The translations under genes and the position numbers were made by a program. A stretch of 64,000 nt of DNA from NCBI RefSeq assembly GCF_021646685.1, contig NZ_JAKJHW010000001.1, positions 930,001 through 994,000 on the forward strand, written 5' to 3'. The notes under the pieces are model-generated. The model worked only from the letters and a program-made list of their open reading frames with translations, was not told where the DNA came from and made no database searches. This document shows, piece by piece, positions 17,399 through 26,405 of this stretch (positions are counted from its first letter, which is position 1; every line of letters starts with the position of its first letter). This DNA comes from Pseudalkalibacillus salsuginis (lineage in GTDB: Bacteria; Bacillota; Bacilli; Bacillales; Fictibacillaceae).

Positions 17399-17485
17399 TT
17401 AGAAAGTATAAACACTTTCTCCAGCATAAGTGCAGCTAAGGTTCAGCCGTCGCCACAGGCTTGGCTTCACCAAGTTTTATTTTTA
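17399..17485. repeat. R3 repeat copy
   Basis: The segment (AAAGTATAAACACTTTCT, TAAGTGCAGCTAAGGTTCAGCC, AGGCTTGGC) recurs in inverted orientation at 47820-47912 and in fragments at 55660-55835. It fills the gap between R1 and yuiB. Confidence 0.6.
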
Positions 17486-17499
17486 AGAAATTATGACTT

Positions 17500-17823
17500 C
17501 TAGAACATTTGATAGCCTCTGACTCTAAGCATTTTGATCGAAACTCCAGAAAGAATAGCGCCGAGTAAACCGAATAATAGAACCAATATATCAGAAAAGT
17601 GCAATTGAACAATGCTATTCGTAAGCTCTGGAAATGAAGAAGCTGGTGCAGTGAAATACTCTGTCAAACTTACATCATCGACGATCATGACCACGACGAT
17701 CGGGTAGATGACAGCCATCACCCAGGTCATTCTTAGAAGCATATTGAGTAGAAAGCCGATTCCAAAAAACAAAACCATGAACAAAAGCATGGAAATGATC
17801 AGCGTTGGAATAGTTAACGGCAT
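17500..17823 (-). CDS. yuiB: YuiB membrane protein
   Basis: A protein of about 107 residues with three hydrophobic segments (roughly 8-28, 33-48 and 78-98) and a polar loop between the second and third. It matches the small YuiB membrane family, whose function is unknown. AAGGGG eight bases upstream favours the ATG at 17823 over the GTG at 17832. It lies next to yuiA as in B. subtilis. Confidence 0.8.
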   Translation of the reverse strand: MPLTIPTLIISMLLFMVLFFGIGFLLNMLLRMTWVMAVIYPIVVVMIVDDVSLTEYFTAPASSFPELTNSIVQLHFSDILVLLFGLLGAILSGVSIKMLRVRGYQMF

Positions 17824-17940
17824 AATGGTCACCCCTTTATATCCATTGACTAGTTTACTTTATTTAAACCAATAGAGTCAATGCTAGCGAAAGGGGTCCA
17901 TTAAATAAAATTACTCATGTTCAAAAACCTGTCATAACTA

Positions 17941-18078
17941 TTAATTGTGTTTTTTTCCACTGCCGCCGCAATGGTCACATGTCTCAGATCCACCGAGCAG
18001 TAATTGGAAATATCCCATTCCTTTGCAATATTGGCATGTTGCAGATTGAGGATTACGATTCTTTTGCTCCTTTTTCAT
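17941..18078 (-). CDS. yuiA: YuiA, small DnaJ-like zinc-finger protein
   Basis: This 45-residue gene is easily missed. It encodes MKKEQKNRNPQ followed by two CxxC knuckles, CQYCKGMGY and CDHCGGSG, like one zinc unit of the DnaJ central domain. A zinc-binding role is implied. AGAGGTGAC precedes the ATG at 18078. Position beside yuiB and before yumB matches the B. subtilis yuiA locus. Confidence 0.85.
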   Translation of the reverse strand: MKKEQKNRNPQSATCQYCKGMGYFQLLLGGSETCDHCGGSGKKHN

Positions 18079-18218
18079 GGTTGTCACCTCTTTTTATAAA
18101 TTTTCAGATAATATATCATCTGATAAGTTTTTTGAAAAATCTGATATTTGGCTATATGCTGTCATGTAAACGTATACAACGGTTTAATGCTCATCCTTCA
18201 TATGTTTTTCGGACTTTT

Positions 18219-18704
18219 TTAACGCAAATTGAAAATTTTATAATTCGTATATCCAAATTGTGTTCCCGGGTCCAAATCATGTGTTGAAAAACCGCTCAAA
18301 TCATGGCTTTTCCCAAGAAAAAATTGAATCATAAGGGAAGAATCCGGGTCGTTCAACAGCTCGTTTTCAGACCGGAAAGCTACTTCCCCGATCTCACTTT
18401 CTTGAGCCTTGAGCACCCCACCTACTGCCTCCATTTGAAAGATGATCATGTTATCGCTGATCTGTTCCTTGATGACGCCTGATCGGATTCCAAGTACCCC
18501 AATAATCTCCGCTTCAATCCCTGTTTCTTCTAAAATTTCACGTTTAACCGCTTCATCCACTGTTTCGCCTTCATCAACAAACCCAGCAGGAAATGACCAC
18601 TTACCAGTCAAGCCACCATATTTCTTTTTTACCACTAACCATTGATCGTTATAGTTAACGATCCCAGCAACTGCCAACCAAACATTCCCTCTTTTCCTTT
18701 TCAC
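18219..18704 (-). CDS. NUDIX hydrolase
   Basis: The 161-residue protein has a full Nudix box near residues 42-64 (GFVDEGETVDEAVKREILEETG), which binds Mg2+ and hydrolyses nucleoside diphosphates linked to another group. The substrate is not indicated. The GTG at 18704 is preceded by GGGGAGGG. It is inserted between yuiA and yumB relative to B. subtilis, and it may act as a housecleaning pyrophosphatase. Confidence 0.88.
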   Translation of the reverse strand: MKRKRGNVWLAVAGIVNYNDQWLVVKKKYGGLTGKWSFPAGFVDEGETVDEAVKREILEETGIEAEIIGVLGIRSGVIKEQISDNMIIFQMEAVGGVLKAQESEIGEVAFRSENELLNDPDSSLMIQFFLGKSHDLSGFSTHDLDPGTQFGYTNYKIFNLR

Positions 18705-18869
18705 AAAATCCCTCCCCTTCCCTTTTTATATGTAATATATCAATTTCGAATTCAAAAAATGCGGTCTGCCACTGACCTCGCGAAGCTGCTTTATTGTCTA
18801 TTAAGGCATATTTTCCGGTTTTCATTTCCTTATCTCTATTCAATTAGCAACAAATTTTAGAAAACAAAA

Positions 18870-18904
18870 TAAAAAAGAGCAAAGCTGTTTTTCAAACAGC
18901 TTCA
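18870..18904 (-). terminator. Terminator of yumB
   Basis: AAGCTGTTT and AAACAGCTT form a nine-pair stem with a three-base loop; on the minus strand it is followed by GCTCTTTTTTA, shortly after the yumB stop. Confidence 0.75.
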
Positions 18905-18921
18905 CCCTATTGTATCAAATA

Positions 18922-20121
18922 TTAAAATAACTTAAGTTTACCTTTTTTCACAACTAGTGGGATTCCACCTAATAAGAACAAGTAGCGGTTGTCGATGATT
19001 TTCTTCATCGCAGCAGCTGTTGCCCCATAAAGCTTCTTATTCCCTACTTTACCGATTGCTTCCCCTTTACCCAATGAAGCAACTGTACCTTTAATTTCTG
19101 GTACGAAAGTCTCTGTCTTGGTACCATTAATCAGCGCTTTCAAGTTACGGCCAACCGTGAATGCTTGTTGGATCGCAATCTGTGCTGTTGGCGGGTATGG
19201 GCGATTGATCTCTTCATTTATGATCAATGCACAGTCACCGACGATGAAAACATGGTCTTTACCAGGGGCACGAAGGTCACCTTCAACCTTGATCCGGCCG
19301 CGCATCGTTTCAAAACCAGAGTTCTCAACGATGGAATTCCCACGAATTCCAGTCGTCCAAACGATCGTATCAGCTTTGATTTCCTCTTCTTCCAATACAA
19401 CCCCGTCTGCTGTCACTTCTTTAATCGGTGTACCAAGCATGAACTCGACACCTTTGCTTTCAAGAAGGTTAACCGCGTATTCAACAAGCTCTTCATCAAA
19501 ACCTGGAAGTACAGTCGGAGCTGCTTCAGCACAGATCAGACGTACTTTTTCACGAGGAACATCAAATTCTGTGCAAAGCTCAGGGATACGGTCAGCCATC
19601 TCTCCAATAAATTCGATTCCAGTGAACCCGGCTCCGGCAACTACGATTGTAAGCATACTGTCAGATGGATTCGGCTCATTATTGTAGCTGGCGAATTGAT
19701 ATTCGATGTGTTCACGGATTTTACGAACAGTGTCCACGCTTCGGATATTGAACGCATGGTCCTTGACACCAGGGATTCCGAACGTTTCAGACTCGAAACC
19801 AAGTCCAATGACGAGATAATCGTAACTAAGCTCGCCGTTCTCCAATTTGACAGTCTTTGTGTTGTCATCGATAGAAATAACAGTATCTTGGACGAAATTG
19901 ATACGATTCGAGTCAATGACGTCTTTTATCGGCATACGTGTACGATCGTGGTGCAATGTACCTGCGGCAGGCTCATGCAACCAAGTTGTTTGGTAGTGGT
20001 AATTATGTTTGTTGACTAGCGTGATTTCCGCTTCGTTCATCCCAAGTTCTTTCGTGAGACGAGTTGCTGTCATTATTCCGCCATATCCGGCACCAAGAAT
20101 GACGATTTTTGGTCTGCTCAT
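18922..20121 (-). CDS. yumB: Type II NADH dehydrogenase-like oxidoreductase YumB
   Basis: This FAD/NAD(P) two-dinucleotide-fold enzyme of 399 residues is of the NDH-2 family. VILGAGYGG at the N-terminus binds [18 protein letters not shown] near 165-180 binds NAD(P)H, and VFIVGDCA near 300 closes the FAD site. Homologues pass electrons from NADH to menaquinone at the inner membrane face without pumping protons. The ATG at 20121 follows AGGTGGAG; the longer frame to 20163 has no ribosome site. It is divergent from yumC across a 270-base gap. Confidence 0.9.
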   Translation of the reverse strand: MSRPKIVILGAGYGGIMTATRLTKELGMNEAEITLVNKHNYHYQTTWLHEPAAGTLHHDRTRMPIKDVIDSNRINFVQDTVISIDDNTKTVKLENGELSYDYLVIGLGFESETFGIPGVKDHAFNIRSVDTVRKIREHIEYQFASYNNEPNPSDSMLTIVVAGAGFTGIEFIGEMADRIPELCTEFDVPREKVRLICAEAAPTVLPGFDEELVEYAVNLLESKGVEFMLGTPIKEVTADGVVLEEEEIKADTIVWTTGIRGNSIVENSGFETMRGRIKVEGDLRAPGKDHVFIVGDCALIINEEINRPYPPTAQIAIQQAFTVGRNLKALINGTKTETFVPEIKGTVASLGKGEAIGKVGNKKLYGATAAAMKKIIDNRYLFLLGGIPLVVKKGKLKLF

Positions 20122-20394
20122 TTCTCTCCACCTCTTCTTCAAGTAGTGTGTGATTTTGGACAATCATACTATTTATAGATTTTTCCCAAAAGTTTGTTAC
20201 ACATTTCACGTACTATTGCGTAATATGTCACATTTTAGACGAATTTGTCCCACGGTCAATCTTAGACCTTTTTTAGTTTTTTTTCAACCCATAGCCGGAA
20301 CTTTTTTACGATCCTAACTATTACTCCCCCTTTTCTAAATCGATTATTAAAGGTTATAATGGGTACAAACAGATAACCGGGGGTGTAGAATGAT

Positions 20395-21387
20395 ATGACC
20401 GAGCAACACGATGTCTATGACGTTACGATCATAGGTGGAGGACCGACAGGATTATTCACCGCATTTTACGGAGGCATGAGACAGCTAAAGGTAAAAATCA
20501 TCGAAAGTATGCCTCAGTTGGGAGGACAATTATCAGCGCTTTACCCTGAAAAATACATATATGATGTGGCAGGGTTTCCGAAGGTTCTCGCACAAGATCT
20601 CGTTAATAATTTGAAAGAGCAAGCATTTCAGTTCAATCCGACAGTTGCGCTAGAACAATCGGTCCAAAAGGTTGAAAGGATGGACGATAAGAATTTCAAG
20701 CTTACAACCGATAAAGATGTCCATTATACAAAAGCTGTCATTATTACGGCAGGTGTAGGGGCATTCCAACCAAGGCGCTTGGAGCATGAAAATGCGAAAA
20801 GCTATGAAGGGAAAAACCTACACTACTTCGTAAATGATCTGAATGCATTCGCTGGTCAGAAGGTTGTTGTATGCGGTGGTGGAGATTCTGCTGTAGATTG
20901 GGCTAACATGCTCGAACCAATTGCGCAAGAGGTAACCTTGACTCATCGTCGTGAAAAGTTCAGAGCACACGAGCATAGTGTCGAACAACTTATGAATTCC
21001 AAAGTCAATATTAAGACTCCATATCAAGTCAAAGAAATCATTGGCGATGAGCATGTTGTCAACAAAGTGGTTTTGAAAGAAAGTAAAGGTGAGAACGAAG
21101 AAGAGATCGAATGTGATTCACTTATCGTAAACTATGGTTTCATCTCATCACTCGGACCAATCAAAGAATGGGGACTTGAAATTCTAAAGAATTCCATCGT
21201 CGTTAACTCCCGTATGGAAACGAATGTACCTGGCATTTATGCAGCTGGTGATATCTGTACGTACGACGGAAAGGTCAAATTGATCGCAACGGGCTTCGGT
21301 GAAGCGCCGACCGCCATTAACAACGCGAAAGCATACATCGATCCGAACGCGAAAGTACAACCCATGCACAGCACAAGCCTGTTTTAA
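20395..21387 (+). CDS. yumC: Ferredoxin/flavodoxin-NADP+ reductase YumC
   Basis: The 330-residue enzyme has the thioredoxin-reductase-like fold without the CxxC centre. IIGGGPTG at 12-19 binds [17 protein letters not shown] near 155 binds NADP, and YAAGDIC near 278 completes FAD binding. It is the Bacillus-type FNR2, which supplies reduced ferredoxin or flavodoxin. GGGGGTG lies upstream of the ATG. TATAAT at 20355 is a possible -10 element, with only a poor -35. A strong terminator ends the unit. Confidence 0.93.
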   Translation: MTEQHDVYDVTIIGGGPTGLFTAFYGGMRQLKVKIIESMPQLGGQLSALYPEKYIYDVAGFPKVLAQDLVNNLKEQAFQFNPTVALEQSVQKVERMDDKNFKLTTDKDVHYTKAVIITAGVGAFQPRRLEHENAKSYEGKNLHYFVNDLNAFAGQKVVVCGGGDSAVDWANMLEPIAQEVTLTHRREKFRAHEHSVEQLMNSKVNIKTPYQVKEIIGDEHVVNKVVLKESKGENEEEIECDSLIVNYGFISSLGPIKEWGLEILKNSIVVNSRMETNVPGIYAAGDICTYDGKVKLIATGFGEAPTAINNAKAYIDPNAKVQPMHSTSLF

Positions 21388-21390
21388 GAA

Positions 21391-21424
21391 AAGACTTCGG
21401 CCAAACCAAGCCGAAGTCTTTTTA
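21391..21424 (+). terminator. Terminator of yumC
   Basis: AAGACTTCGGC and GCCGAAGTCTT form a perfect eleven-pair stem followed by TTTT, directly after the yumC stop. Confidence 0.9.
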
Positions 21425-21532
21425 CGTGCCAGGCACCAAAAATGAACGTTGATATGACAGGCTTTCTAGGAGGTGCCAGGCACCATTTTGGAAGCCTTGC
21501 TACGCTTGACTTCTATGAATGTACCTGGCACC
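21425..21532. repeat. R2 repeat cluster, second locus
   Basis: Units CGTGCCAGGCACC (21425), GGTGCCAGGCACC (21472) and GTACCTGGCACC (21521) are separated by spacers containing TTGATATGACAGGCTTT, almost the same spacer text as at 17225-17255. Confidence 0.8.
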
Positions 21533-21536
21533 GATG

Positions 21537-21680
21537 CTACATGAGATAGTACATCAAATATATTAATAACCCTAGTAAAGGGACGCCTAATATGACTGCA
21601 TACACCATATAGTTGGCGTTCATGAGTTTCCGATCGCGTGTCGACTTGTCATCTGTCCTTTCCGCCACTGTTCCAGTCAT
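21537..21680 (-). CDS. Small single-span membrane protein
   Basis: This frame of 47 residues begins MTGTVAERTDDKSTRDRKL and continues into one hydrophobic helix (about residues 24-46) ending in Tyr and Met. AAGGAG touches the ATG at 21680, so translation may instead begin at GTG 21668, twelve bases from it. There is no recognisable family. Its stop lies within the flank of the R2 cluster. The charged head plus single helix is a common plan for small regulatory membrane proteins. Confidence 0.55.
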   Translation of the reverse strand: MTGTVAERTDDKSTRDRKLMNANYMVYAVILGVPLLGLLIYLMYYLM

Positions 21681-21780
21681 CTCCTTTTTCTGTTAGTATG
21701 ACCGAAACCTCCTGATTTTTATTACAGATTTGAAAATAGAGTTTTAGGTAGCATAAACAACTTTAAATTGATGGGATTCA

Positions 21781-21973
21781 ATAAAGAAAAGCGCAAATGC
21801 CCTGATCAGCCACGAAGGTCACTGAATGTCCGACGAGGAGGCTCGAACCAAACCAAGTTCGGTTCTGCGTGGGTAACACTTCGACCTAAATCAATGTGTC
21901 GACCGCCGCAGGAGGACTGAAGTGATCCAAGTGGTTGGGCGGTGGAGCTGGAGATCAATTCACCGTAACCAAA
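21781..21973 (+). repeat. R1 repeat, full-length copy
   Basis: This is the reference copy of R1. It begins AAAGAAAAGCGCAAATGCCC, contains CACGAAGGTCACTG, GACGAGGAGGCTCGAACC, GTTCGGTTCTGCGTGGGTAA, AATCAATGTGTCGACCGCC and GGAGGACTGAAGTGATCC, and ends GGTGGAGCTGGA then CACCGTAACC. It contains no open frame of note and fills the gap before yutM. Confidence 0.85.
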
Positions 21974-22040
21974 TTTTTATATACTTTTTTATCCTTCAAA
22001 AAAGCTGGCACCATATTGGCACCAGCTCGTTATCCTTATA

Positions 22041-22397
22041 TCAGCATTCTTCCGGAGTTCCTTCATTCGTTGCTGTCTTGAATGACGTTCCACATCCGCA
22101 TGAAGCGATCGCATTCGGGTTGTCGATCGTGAAACCGCCACCCATCATGTTTTGTTTATAATCGATGGTCGTACCTTCTAAAGCCTTCTTACTATCTGAA
22201 TCGACGACTACACCTATGCCATGTTGCTCAAATTTCGTATCCGTGTCTTGAACTTCACTATCAAATCCCATGCCATATGAAAGGCCACTACAACCCCCGC
22301 CTTGGATTCCAACACGAAGATAGAGGTTATCTCCTTCTTCAGCAGCCATCATCTGTTTGATTTGATCTGCAGCAGCTTCTGTGATTGTAATAATCAT
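22041..22397 (-). CDS. yutM: HesB/IscA-type iron-sulfur carrier YutM
   Basis: The 118-residue A-type carrier has the three family cysteines: one in GGCSGLSYG near residue 37 and two in CGCGTSF near 101-103. It accepts Fe-S clusters from the SUF scaffold and hands them to apo-proteins. GAAAGGAG precedes the ATG at 22397. Two other Fe-S genes, yutI and lipA, lie further along. Confidence 0.92.
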   Translation of the reverse strand: MIITITEAAADQIKQMMAAEEGDNLYLRVGIQGGGCSGLSYGMGFDSEVQDTDTKFEQHGIGVVVDSDSKKALEGTTIDYKQNMMGGGFTIDNPNAIASCGCGTSFKTATNEGTPEEC

Positions 22398-22454
22398 TCT
22401 GGATCACTCCTTTCATAACTCTATACTTTAGTATACAGCGCCTTCTATTGAACC

Positions 22455-22652
22455 TCAACCATCCAGGCCTGTAATGCCATCTTCCTTCAATCGGATCAAA
22501 TCATTATGACGGCGATCTATTTCTCGACTATAATATAATACTTTCGGGTGATTCAAACCTAATACTCGAGCGGTACGGATCATTTCACTACGGAGGCACT
22601 CAATTTGCTCATTATATTTTTTGAACAATATCGATTTCGATGTCTTAATCAT
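22455..22652 (-). CDS. Spo0E-like aspartyl-phosphate phosphatase
   Basis: The 65-residue helical-hairpin protein matches the Spo0E family: a first helix (IECLRSEMIRTARVLG), a turn with NHPKVL, and SREIDRRHNDLI in the place of the S-x-E-L-D signature. Such proteins remove phosphate from Spo0A-P and delay sporulation. The conserved Asp is kept. GGGGTGG precedes the ATG at 22652. It lies between dapF and yutM on the same strand. Confidence 0.8.
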   Translation of the reverse strand: MIKTSKSILFKKYNEQIECLRSEMIRTARVLGLNHPKVLYYSREIDRRHNDLIRLKEDGITGLDG

Positions 22653-22702
22653 ACGCCACCACCCCTAAAATATACACTGGAACAAAAAGGTGTACTTTCC
22701 GG

Positions 22703-23602
22703 TTATATCGTACTGTCCTTTTGTTTTTTGAAATCCGTACTTCCATAATAGTAAGTTCCTTCACAAATGGTGACGGCCGGCCCACTCATCAATACATCAC
22801 CACCATCAGTCCATGTTATGCGCAAATCTCCACCCGCTAAATGGACAATGACTTCATCATCCCGTTTTGCTTTTCCGTTCAAGACTGCAGCCACCACTGC
22901 TGCACATGCGCCAGTTCCACATGCCTGGGTGACACCAGAACCTCTTTCCCAAACACGAAAGTGCATTTCCTTTTCACCAATCATTTCGACAAACTCAACA
23001 TTAACACCTTCTGGAAAATTTTCCGACTTTTCTACAACAGGCCCAACAGTAAGGACAGGTGCTGTTTCAATGTCCTCAATAAAAAAGACGGCATGCGGAT
23101 TTCCCATCGATACGCCCGTAAGCTCAAGATGTTGGTTCAGGACTACCATTTTTTCTCGTAAAACATGATCATCAGGATTGCCCGTACCGATCATAGGAAG
23201 ATCCGAGCGTTTTAGCCTCGGTTTTCCCATATTGATCGTTACCTGATGAACCTTTTCCTCTTCTGAAAGAACCTGAGCTTGTACAATACCGCCGAGTGTT
23301 TCAATCGTAAAATGTTCTTCCTCGACGAGATGATGTTCATAAACGTATTTAGCGACACATCGCAATCCGTTGCCGCAATTCTTCGCTTCAGATCCATCGT
23401 TATTAAAAATACGCATGAGGACATCAGCACGATCGGATGGACCGATCAAAATCAGTCCATCAGAGCCGATTCCTGTATTCTGATCGGAGACAGAAATTGC
23501 GATCGACGAAAGTCTCGCTTCTGGAAGTGATTCTTCAAACAAATTGACATAGATGTAATTGTTCCCTAGTCCGTGCATTTTCGTAAAATTGAATTGTATC
23601 AT
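22703..23602 (-). CDS. dapF: Diaminopimelate epimerase
   Basis: The enzyme interconverts LL- and meso-diaminopimelate for lysine and peptidoglycan synthesis. The two catalytic cysteines lie in NCGNGLRC near residue 75 and ACGTGACA near residue 217, one in each symmetrical half. GGAGGAAGC stands before the ATG at 23602, and this start gives [14 protein letters not shown] as in the family. The longer frame to 23653 overlaps the previous gene and is rejected. It forms a likely operon with the 76-residue gene 13 bases upstream. B. subtilis names it yutL. Confidence 0.94.
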   Translation of the reverse strand: MIQFNFTKMHGLGNNYIYVNLFEESLPEARLSSIAISVSDQNTGIGSDGLILIGPSDRADVLMRIFNNDGSEAKNCGNGLRCVAKYVYEHHLVEEEHFTIETLGGIVQAQVLSEEEKVHQVTINMGKPRLKRSDLPMIGTGNPDDHVLREKMVVLNQHLELTGVSMGNPHAVFFIEDIETAPVLTVGPVVEKSENFPEGVNVEFVEMIGEKEMHFRVWERGSGVTQACGTGACAAVVAAVLNGKAKRDDEVIVHLAGGDLRITWTDGGDVLMSGPAVTICEGTYYYGSTDFKKQKDSTI

Positions 23603-23615
23603 TAAGCTTCCTCCA

Positions 23616-23846
23616 TCATCGCAATTGTTCTGTCGTCCAAAAATAGTCATCATCAGCTTTAAGGATCGTCATTTTCGTATGGCAACAGGGCATGATCAAA
23701 TATGTTCGAAAGCCTTCTTTTGCATTTTGAAGGTCTTCGTCTTTTAAATTCGTCAATATATTTTCCTTGCCGCAATAAGGACACTGTTGGATATAGATAT
23801 CTTTCATCATTCGTTCATAAGGCCATGTGTACCTGAAAGAAGACAT
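23616..23846 (-). CDS. Small cysteine-containing hypothetical protein
   Basis: The 76-residue protein carries CPYCGKEN near residue 22 and PCCHTK near residue 53, so it may bind zinc through a CxxC plus CC set. AGGGGGAAAA precedes the ATG at 23846. It is followed after 13 bases by dapF on the same strand, suggesting co-transcription. The 320 bases upstream to yutK hold only the yutK terminator and no gene. I do not recognise a named family. Confidence 0.7.
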   Translation of the reverse strand: MSSFRYTWPYERMMKDIYIQQCPYCGKENILTNLKDEDLQNAKEGFRTYLIMPCCHTKMTILKADDDYFWTTEQLR

Positions 23847-24120
23847 GATTTTCCCCCTGCTCTTTCTCTTTGTTTTATTAGTATAATCAGCTTTTCACGG
23901 AATGACAATGAATACTTCCTACCGCAACAACAACATCACATCTTACTACAATAATGTCTATAGCAGTCAGGGACCAATGTTCGACAGTCTGCCATCCAAT
24001 ATAGGTGCATTTTACCAAAAAACACAACTACATCCATATGGTATAAGGATAATCCTAATAATTACTGTATATTTCAGAATATTTCAGCCATAGGTCCAGA
24101 AAGTGTACGTAGATATAAAG

Positions 24121-24149
24121 AAAAAGCCCCCCGCATGAAACGAGGAGCT
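24121..24149 (-). terminator. Terminator of yutK
   Basis: On the minus strand AGCTCCTCG and CGGGGGGCT pair around a seven-base loop with mismatches and are followed by TTTTTC, 20 bases after the yutK stop. Confidence 0.7.
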
Positions 24150-24167
24150 AACTGGTTCTTAAAATCA

Positions 24168-25385
24168 TCAGATCAACATGCCTGCGATTGCTGCACTCAA
24201 CATGTTTGCAAGTGAACCAGCAATGATGGCTTTTATGCCAAGTCTTGCGATGTCAGATCGACGGTTTGGCGCAATCCCACCAAGACCACCAAGTAAAATC
24301 GCAAGAGATGATAAGTTTGCAAATCCACAAAGCGCAAAACTGACGATTGCTACAGTCTTAGCACTTAGTTCAGGAATCTCAGGAGCGAACGCAGAGTATG
24401 CAACAAATTCATTCAGCACAAGCTTTTGACCAATGAAGTTTCCTGCACGGACTGCCTCTTCCCAAGGTACGCCGACGATGAATGCAAATGGCGCGAAAAC
24501 ATACCCAAGAATCAATTCAAGAGATAGCTGGCCATATCCGAAGAATCCACCGATCCAACCAAGCAAGCCGTTTAACATTGCGATCAACGCGATGAACGCA
24601 AGCAACATCGCTCCTACATTCAATGCAAGCTTTAATCCATCAGAAGCCCCGCGAGCTGCAGCATCAATCACATTGACTGCTTCAACGTCTTTTTCCATTT
24701 TGATTTCGTCTGTAGTTTCCGATTTTTCTGTTTCAGGCAAGATGATTTTCGCCATCACTAATCCAGCTGGAGCAGCCATGAAACTTGCAGCTAACAAGTA
24801 TTCTAGCGGTACACCAAGCAAGCTGTATCCAATCAATACGGATCCAGCGACCGAAGCAAGTCCACCGACCATGACAGCGAAAAGCTCTGATTGTGTCATT
24901 CGTGGTAAGTAAGGACGAATAACCAATGGTGCTTCAGTTTGTCCAACGAAAATGTTGGCAGTTGCTGAAAGTGATTCTGCTTTACTTGTACCTAGCAGGG
25001 CCGAAATAGCTCCACCAATCAAACGGATGATCCATTGCATGATTCCTAGATAATAAAGTACTGCAATTAAAGATGAGAAGAAGATGATGATCGTCAATAC
25101 TTGGAACGCAAAAATGAATCCAAGGCCACTGTCTTCTGCAACAAGACCTCCGAACAGGAATTCAATTCCTTCGTTTGCGTTGTTCACGATGTTTTGTACA
25201 ACCATGGAGACCTTTTGTAATGCAGCTTTACCAGCATTCCATTCCATAACAATCAGTGCAAACCCAATCTGGATTGCCAGACCCCCTAAAACTGTTCGCA
25301 GTCGAATTTTCCTTTTATTATTCGACACTAGAAACGCAATGAGCAAGATCGTTAAAATACCGACGATCCCCCACACATATTGCAT
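24168..25385 (-). CDS. yutK: Concentrative nucleoside transporter (NupC/YutK)
   Basis: The membrane protein of 405 residues belongs to the CNT family, which imports nucleosides with H+ or Na+. The family motifs [13 protein letters not shown] near 150 and the C-terminal [21 protein letters not shown] are intact. AGGGGAG lies eight bases before the ATG at 25385. A catabolite-responsive-like site (GAAAACGCTTTC) lies 35 bases upstream of the start. The position between dapF and yuzB matches B. subtilis yutK. Confidence 0.92.
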   Translation of the reverse strand: MQYVWGIVGILTILLIAFLVSNNKRKIRLRTVLGGLAIQIGFALIVMEWNAGKAALQKVSMVVQNIVNNANEGIEFLFGGLVAEDSGLGFIFAFQVLTIIIFFSSLIAVLYYLGIMQWIIRLIGGAISALLGTSKAESLSATANIFVGQTEAPLVIRPYLPRMTQSELFAVMVGGLASVAGSVLIGYSLLGVPLEYLLAASFMAAPAGLVMAKIILPETEKSETTDEIKMEKDVEAVNVIDAAARGASDGLKLALNVGAMLLAFIALIAMLNGLLGWIGGFFGYGQLSLELILGYVFAPFAFIVGVPWEEAVRAGNFIGQKLVLNEFVAYSAFAPEIPELSAKTVAIVSFALCGFANLSSLAILLGGLGGIAPNRRSDIARLGIKAIIAGSLANMLSAAIAGMLI

Positions 25386-25417
25386 AACGTTCACTCCCCT
25401 AATGTATTGTATTGAAA

Positions 25418-25433
25418 TCGAAAACGCTTTCTA
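25418..25433. promoter_or_regulatory. Candidate CcpA (cre) site upstream of yutK
   Basis: GAAAACGCTTTC at 25420-25431 is a perfect twelve-base palindrome matching the core of the cre consensus. It lies about 35 bases upstream of the yutK start, a position where CcpA would repress. Confidence 0.5.
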
Positions 25434-25680
25434 TTTAGTCGTCTGACATCTAACGTTTCGCCAATATCAATGTAACAGAATTCGACAAAATTACAAGAGG
25501 GCATTTTTTTCCTTATGTTCCACCATTGTTTTGTACCCGTAAATAGCAAAGCGTTAACCCGTTTTTTGTTACAAAAGTTTTTCGAGCATGGGCAGGATAT
25601 ACGGTTATATTTCCCCTCTAGTCCATATATATCCATACTTGTTCGTTAAACACTTTCGCTTGAAGTCGTATTCCTGACAC

Positions 25681-25866
25681 ATGAAAAGTGCAAGCGCCCT
25701 GTTTAACCACGAAGGTCACTGGAAGTCCGACGAGGGGTTCGAACCAAACAAAGTTCGGTTCTGCGTGGGTAAACGCTTCGAACTAAATCAATGTGTCGAC
25801 CGCCCAGGAGGACTGAAGTGATCCAAGTGGTTGGGCGGTGGAGCTAGACACTTCACCGTAACCAAA
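25681..25866 (+). repeat. R1 repeat, full-length copy
   Basis: This copy contains the same ordered blocks as the copy at 21781, including CACGAAGGTCACTGG, AAGTTCGGTTCTGCGTGGG, GGAGGACTGAAGTGATCC and TTGGGCGGTGGAGCTAGACA. It lies between yutK and yuzB. Confidence 0.85.
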
Positions 25867-25883
25867 AAACTTTCTTATCCTTT

Positions 25884-25918
25884 AAAAAAAGACCTCTTCC
25901 AATTGAAAGAGATCTTTT
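25884..25918 (-). terminator. Terminator of yuzB
   Basis: On the minus strand AAAAGATCTCTTTC and GGAAGAGGTCTTTT pair around AATT and continue into a run of T, 22 bases after the yuzB stop. Confidence 0.85.
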
Positions 25919-25939
25919 CCGGATATCTATTAACACCCG

Positions 25940-26176
25940 TTAAAACATCGGGTTATCTTCTAAATATTGATAAACATTGTCGACAAGTTCCTCAGGTGTT
26001 TCACCTGGAACGTATTCACCGTTCACTAATGCGTACGGTGATCGAAAGCATTGTCCACAGTTCCCGAGACAACCATATTCAATAACATCGAGATTCGAAT
26101 CTTGTTCAAGTACTTCCCTTGCACGTTGAGATCCGTTAGCCAGATTGCTGACACAAAATTCGATGATTGGCCTCAT
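25940..26176 (-). CDS. yuzB: YuzB (DUF1450) protein
   Basis: The 78-residue protein matches the YuzB/DUF1450 family. It has conserved cysteines in EFCVSNL and in [10 protein letters not shown], a ferredoxin-like (2Fe-2S) arrangement, and ends [11 protein letters not shown]. Its function is unknown, although a thioredoxin-like ferredoxin role is plausible. AAAGGTGG lies before the ATG at 26176. It is divergent from the TetR-YutJ gene. Confidence 0.88.
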   Translation of the reverse strand: MRPIIEFCVSNLANGSQRAREVLEQDSNLDVIEYGCLGNCGQCFRSPYALVNGEYVPGETPEELVDNVYQYLEDNPMF

Positions 26177-26269
26177 TTTCAACCACCTTTCTTTCCATCC
26201 TTATCCTACATCCTTACACTGAATTCCGTCAACATACGTGGCTTGTCAACATCATTTTATAGATAAGTG

Positions 26270-26298
26270 TTGTAGATTTGTCACATTTTCGTTATACT
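26270..26298 (+). promoter_or_regulatory. SigA-type promoter for the tetR-yutJ fusion
   Basis: TTGTAG (26270-26275) and TATACT (26293-26298) are separated by exactly 17 bases. The start site would fall near 26304, inside the adjacent palindrome. Confidence 0.6.
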
Positions 26299-26299
26299 A

Positions 26300-26319
26300 C
26301 AGATGACCACGGTCATTTG
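26300..26319. promoter_or_regulatory. Candidate TetR operator
   Basis: CAGATGACCACGGTCATTTG is a 20-base palindrome with eight of ten pairs matching and a perfect ATGACC/GGTCAT core. It overlaps the predicted transcription start, an ideal place for autorepression by the TetR protein encoded 90 bases downstream. Confidence 0.55.
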
Positions 26320-26405
26320 CTTGGATAATCGGGTATTCATATCCCTATTTCGTACAGGTATATGGCCTATTTCTTTTTTAACATATAAAGGAGATGCAGC
26401 TTGAA

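Noticed and set aside
19118-20019. Long open frames antisense to yumB (189 and 284 codons)
   Set aside because: They are shadows of the strongly conserved yumB reading frame on the other strand.
23902-24093. A 63-codon plus-strand frame rich in Asn, Tyr and Ser
   Set aside because: There is no ribosome site and no recognisable protein pattern; the region looks non-coding.
25440-25640. A possible purine riboswitch upstream of the nucleoside transporter yutK (ATATATGG and AACCGTATA on the minus strand)
   Set aside because: The conserved core with TCTAC and GACTA and a proper P2/P3 pair could not be found, so the resemblance is superficial.
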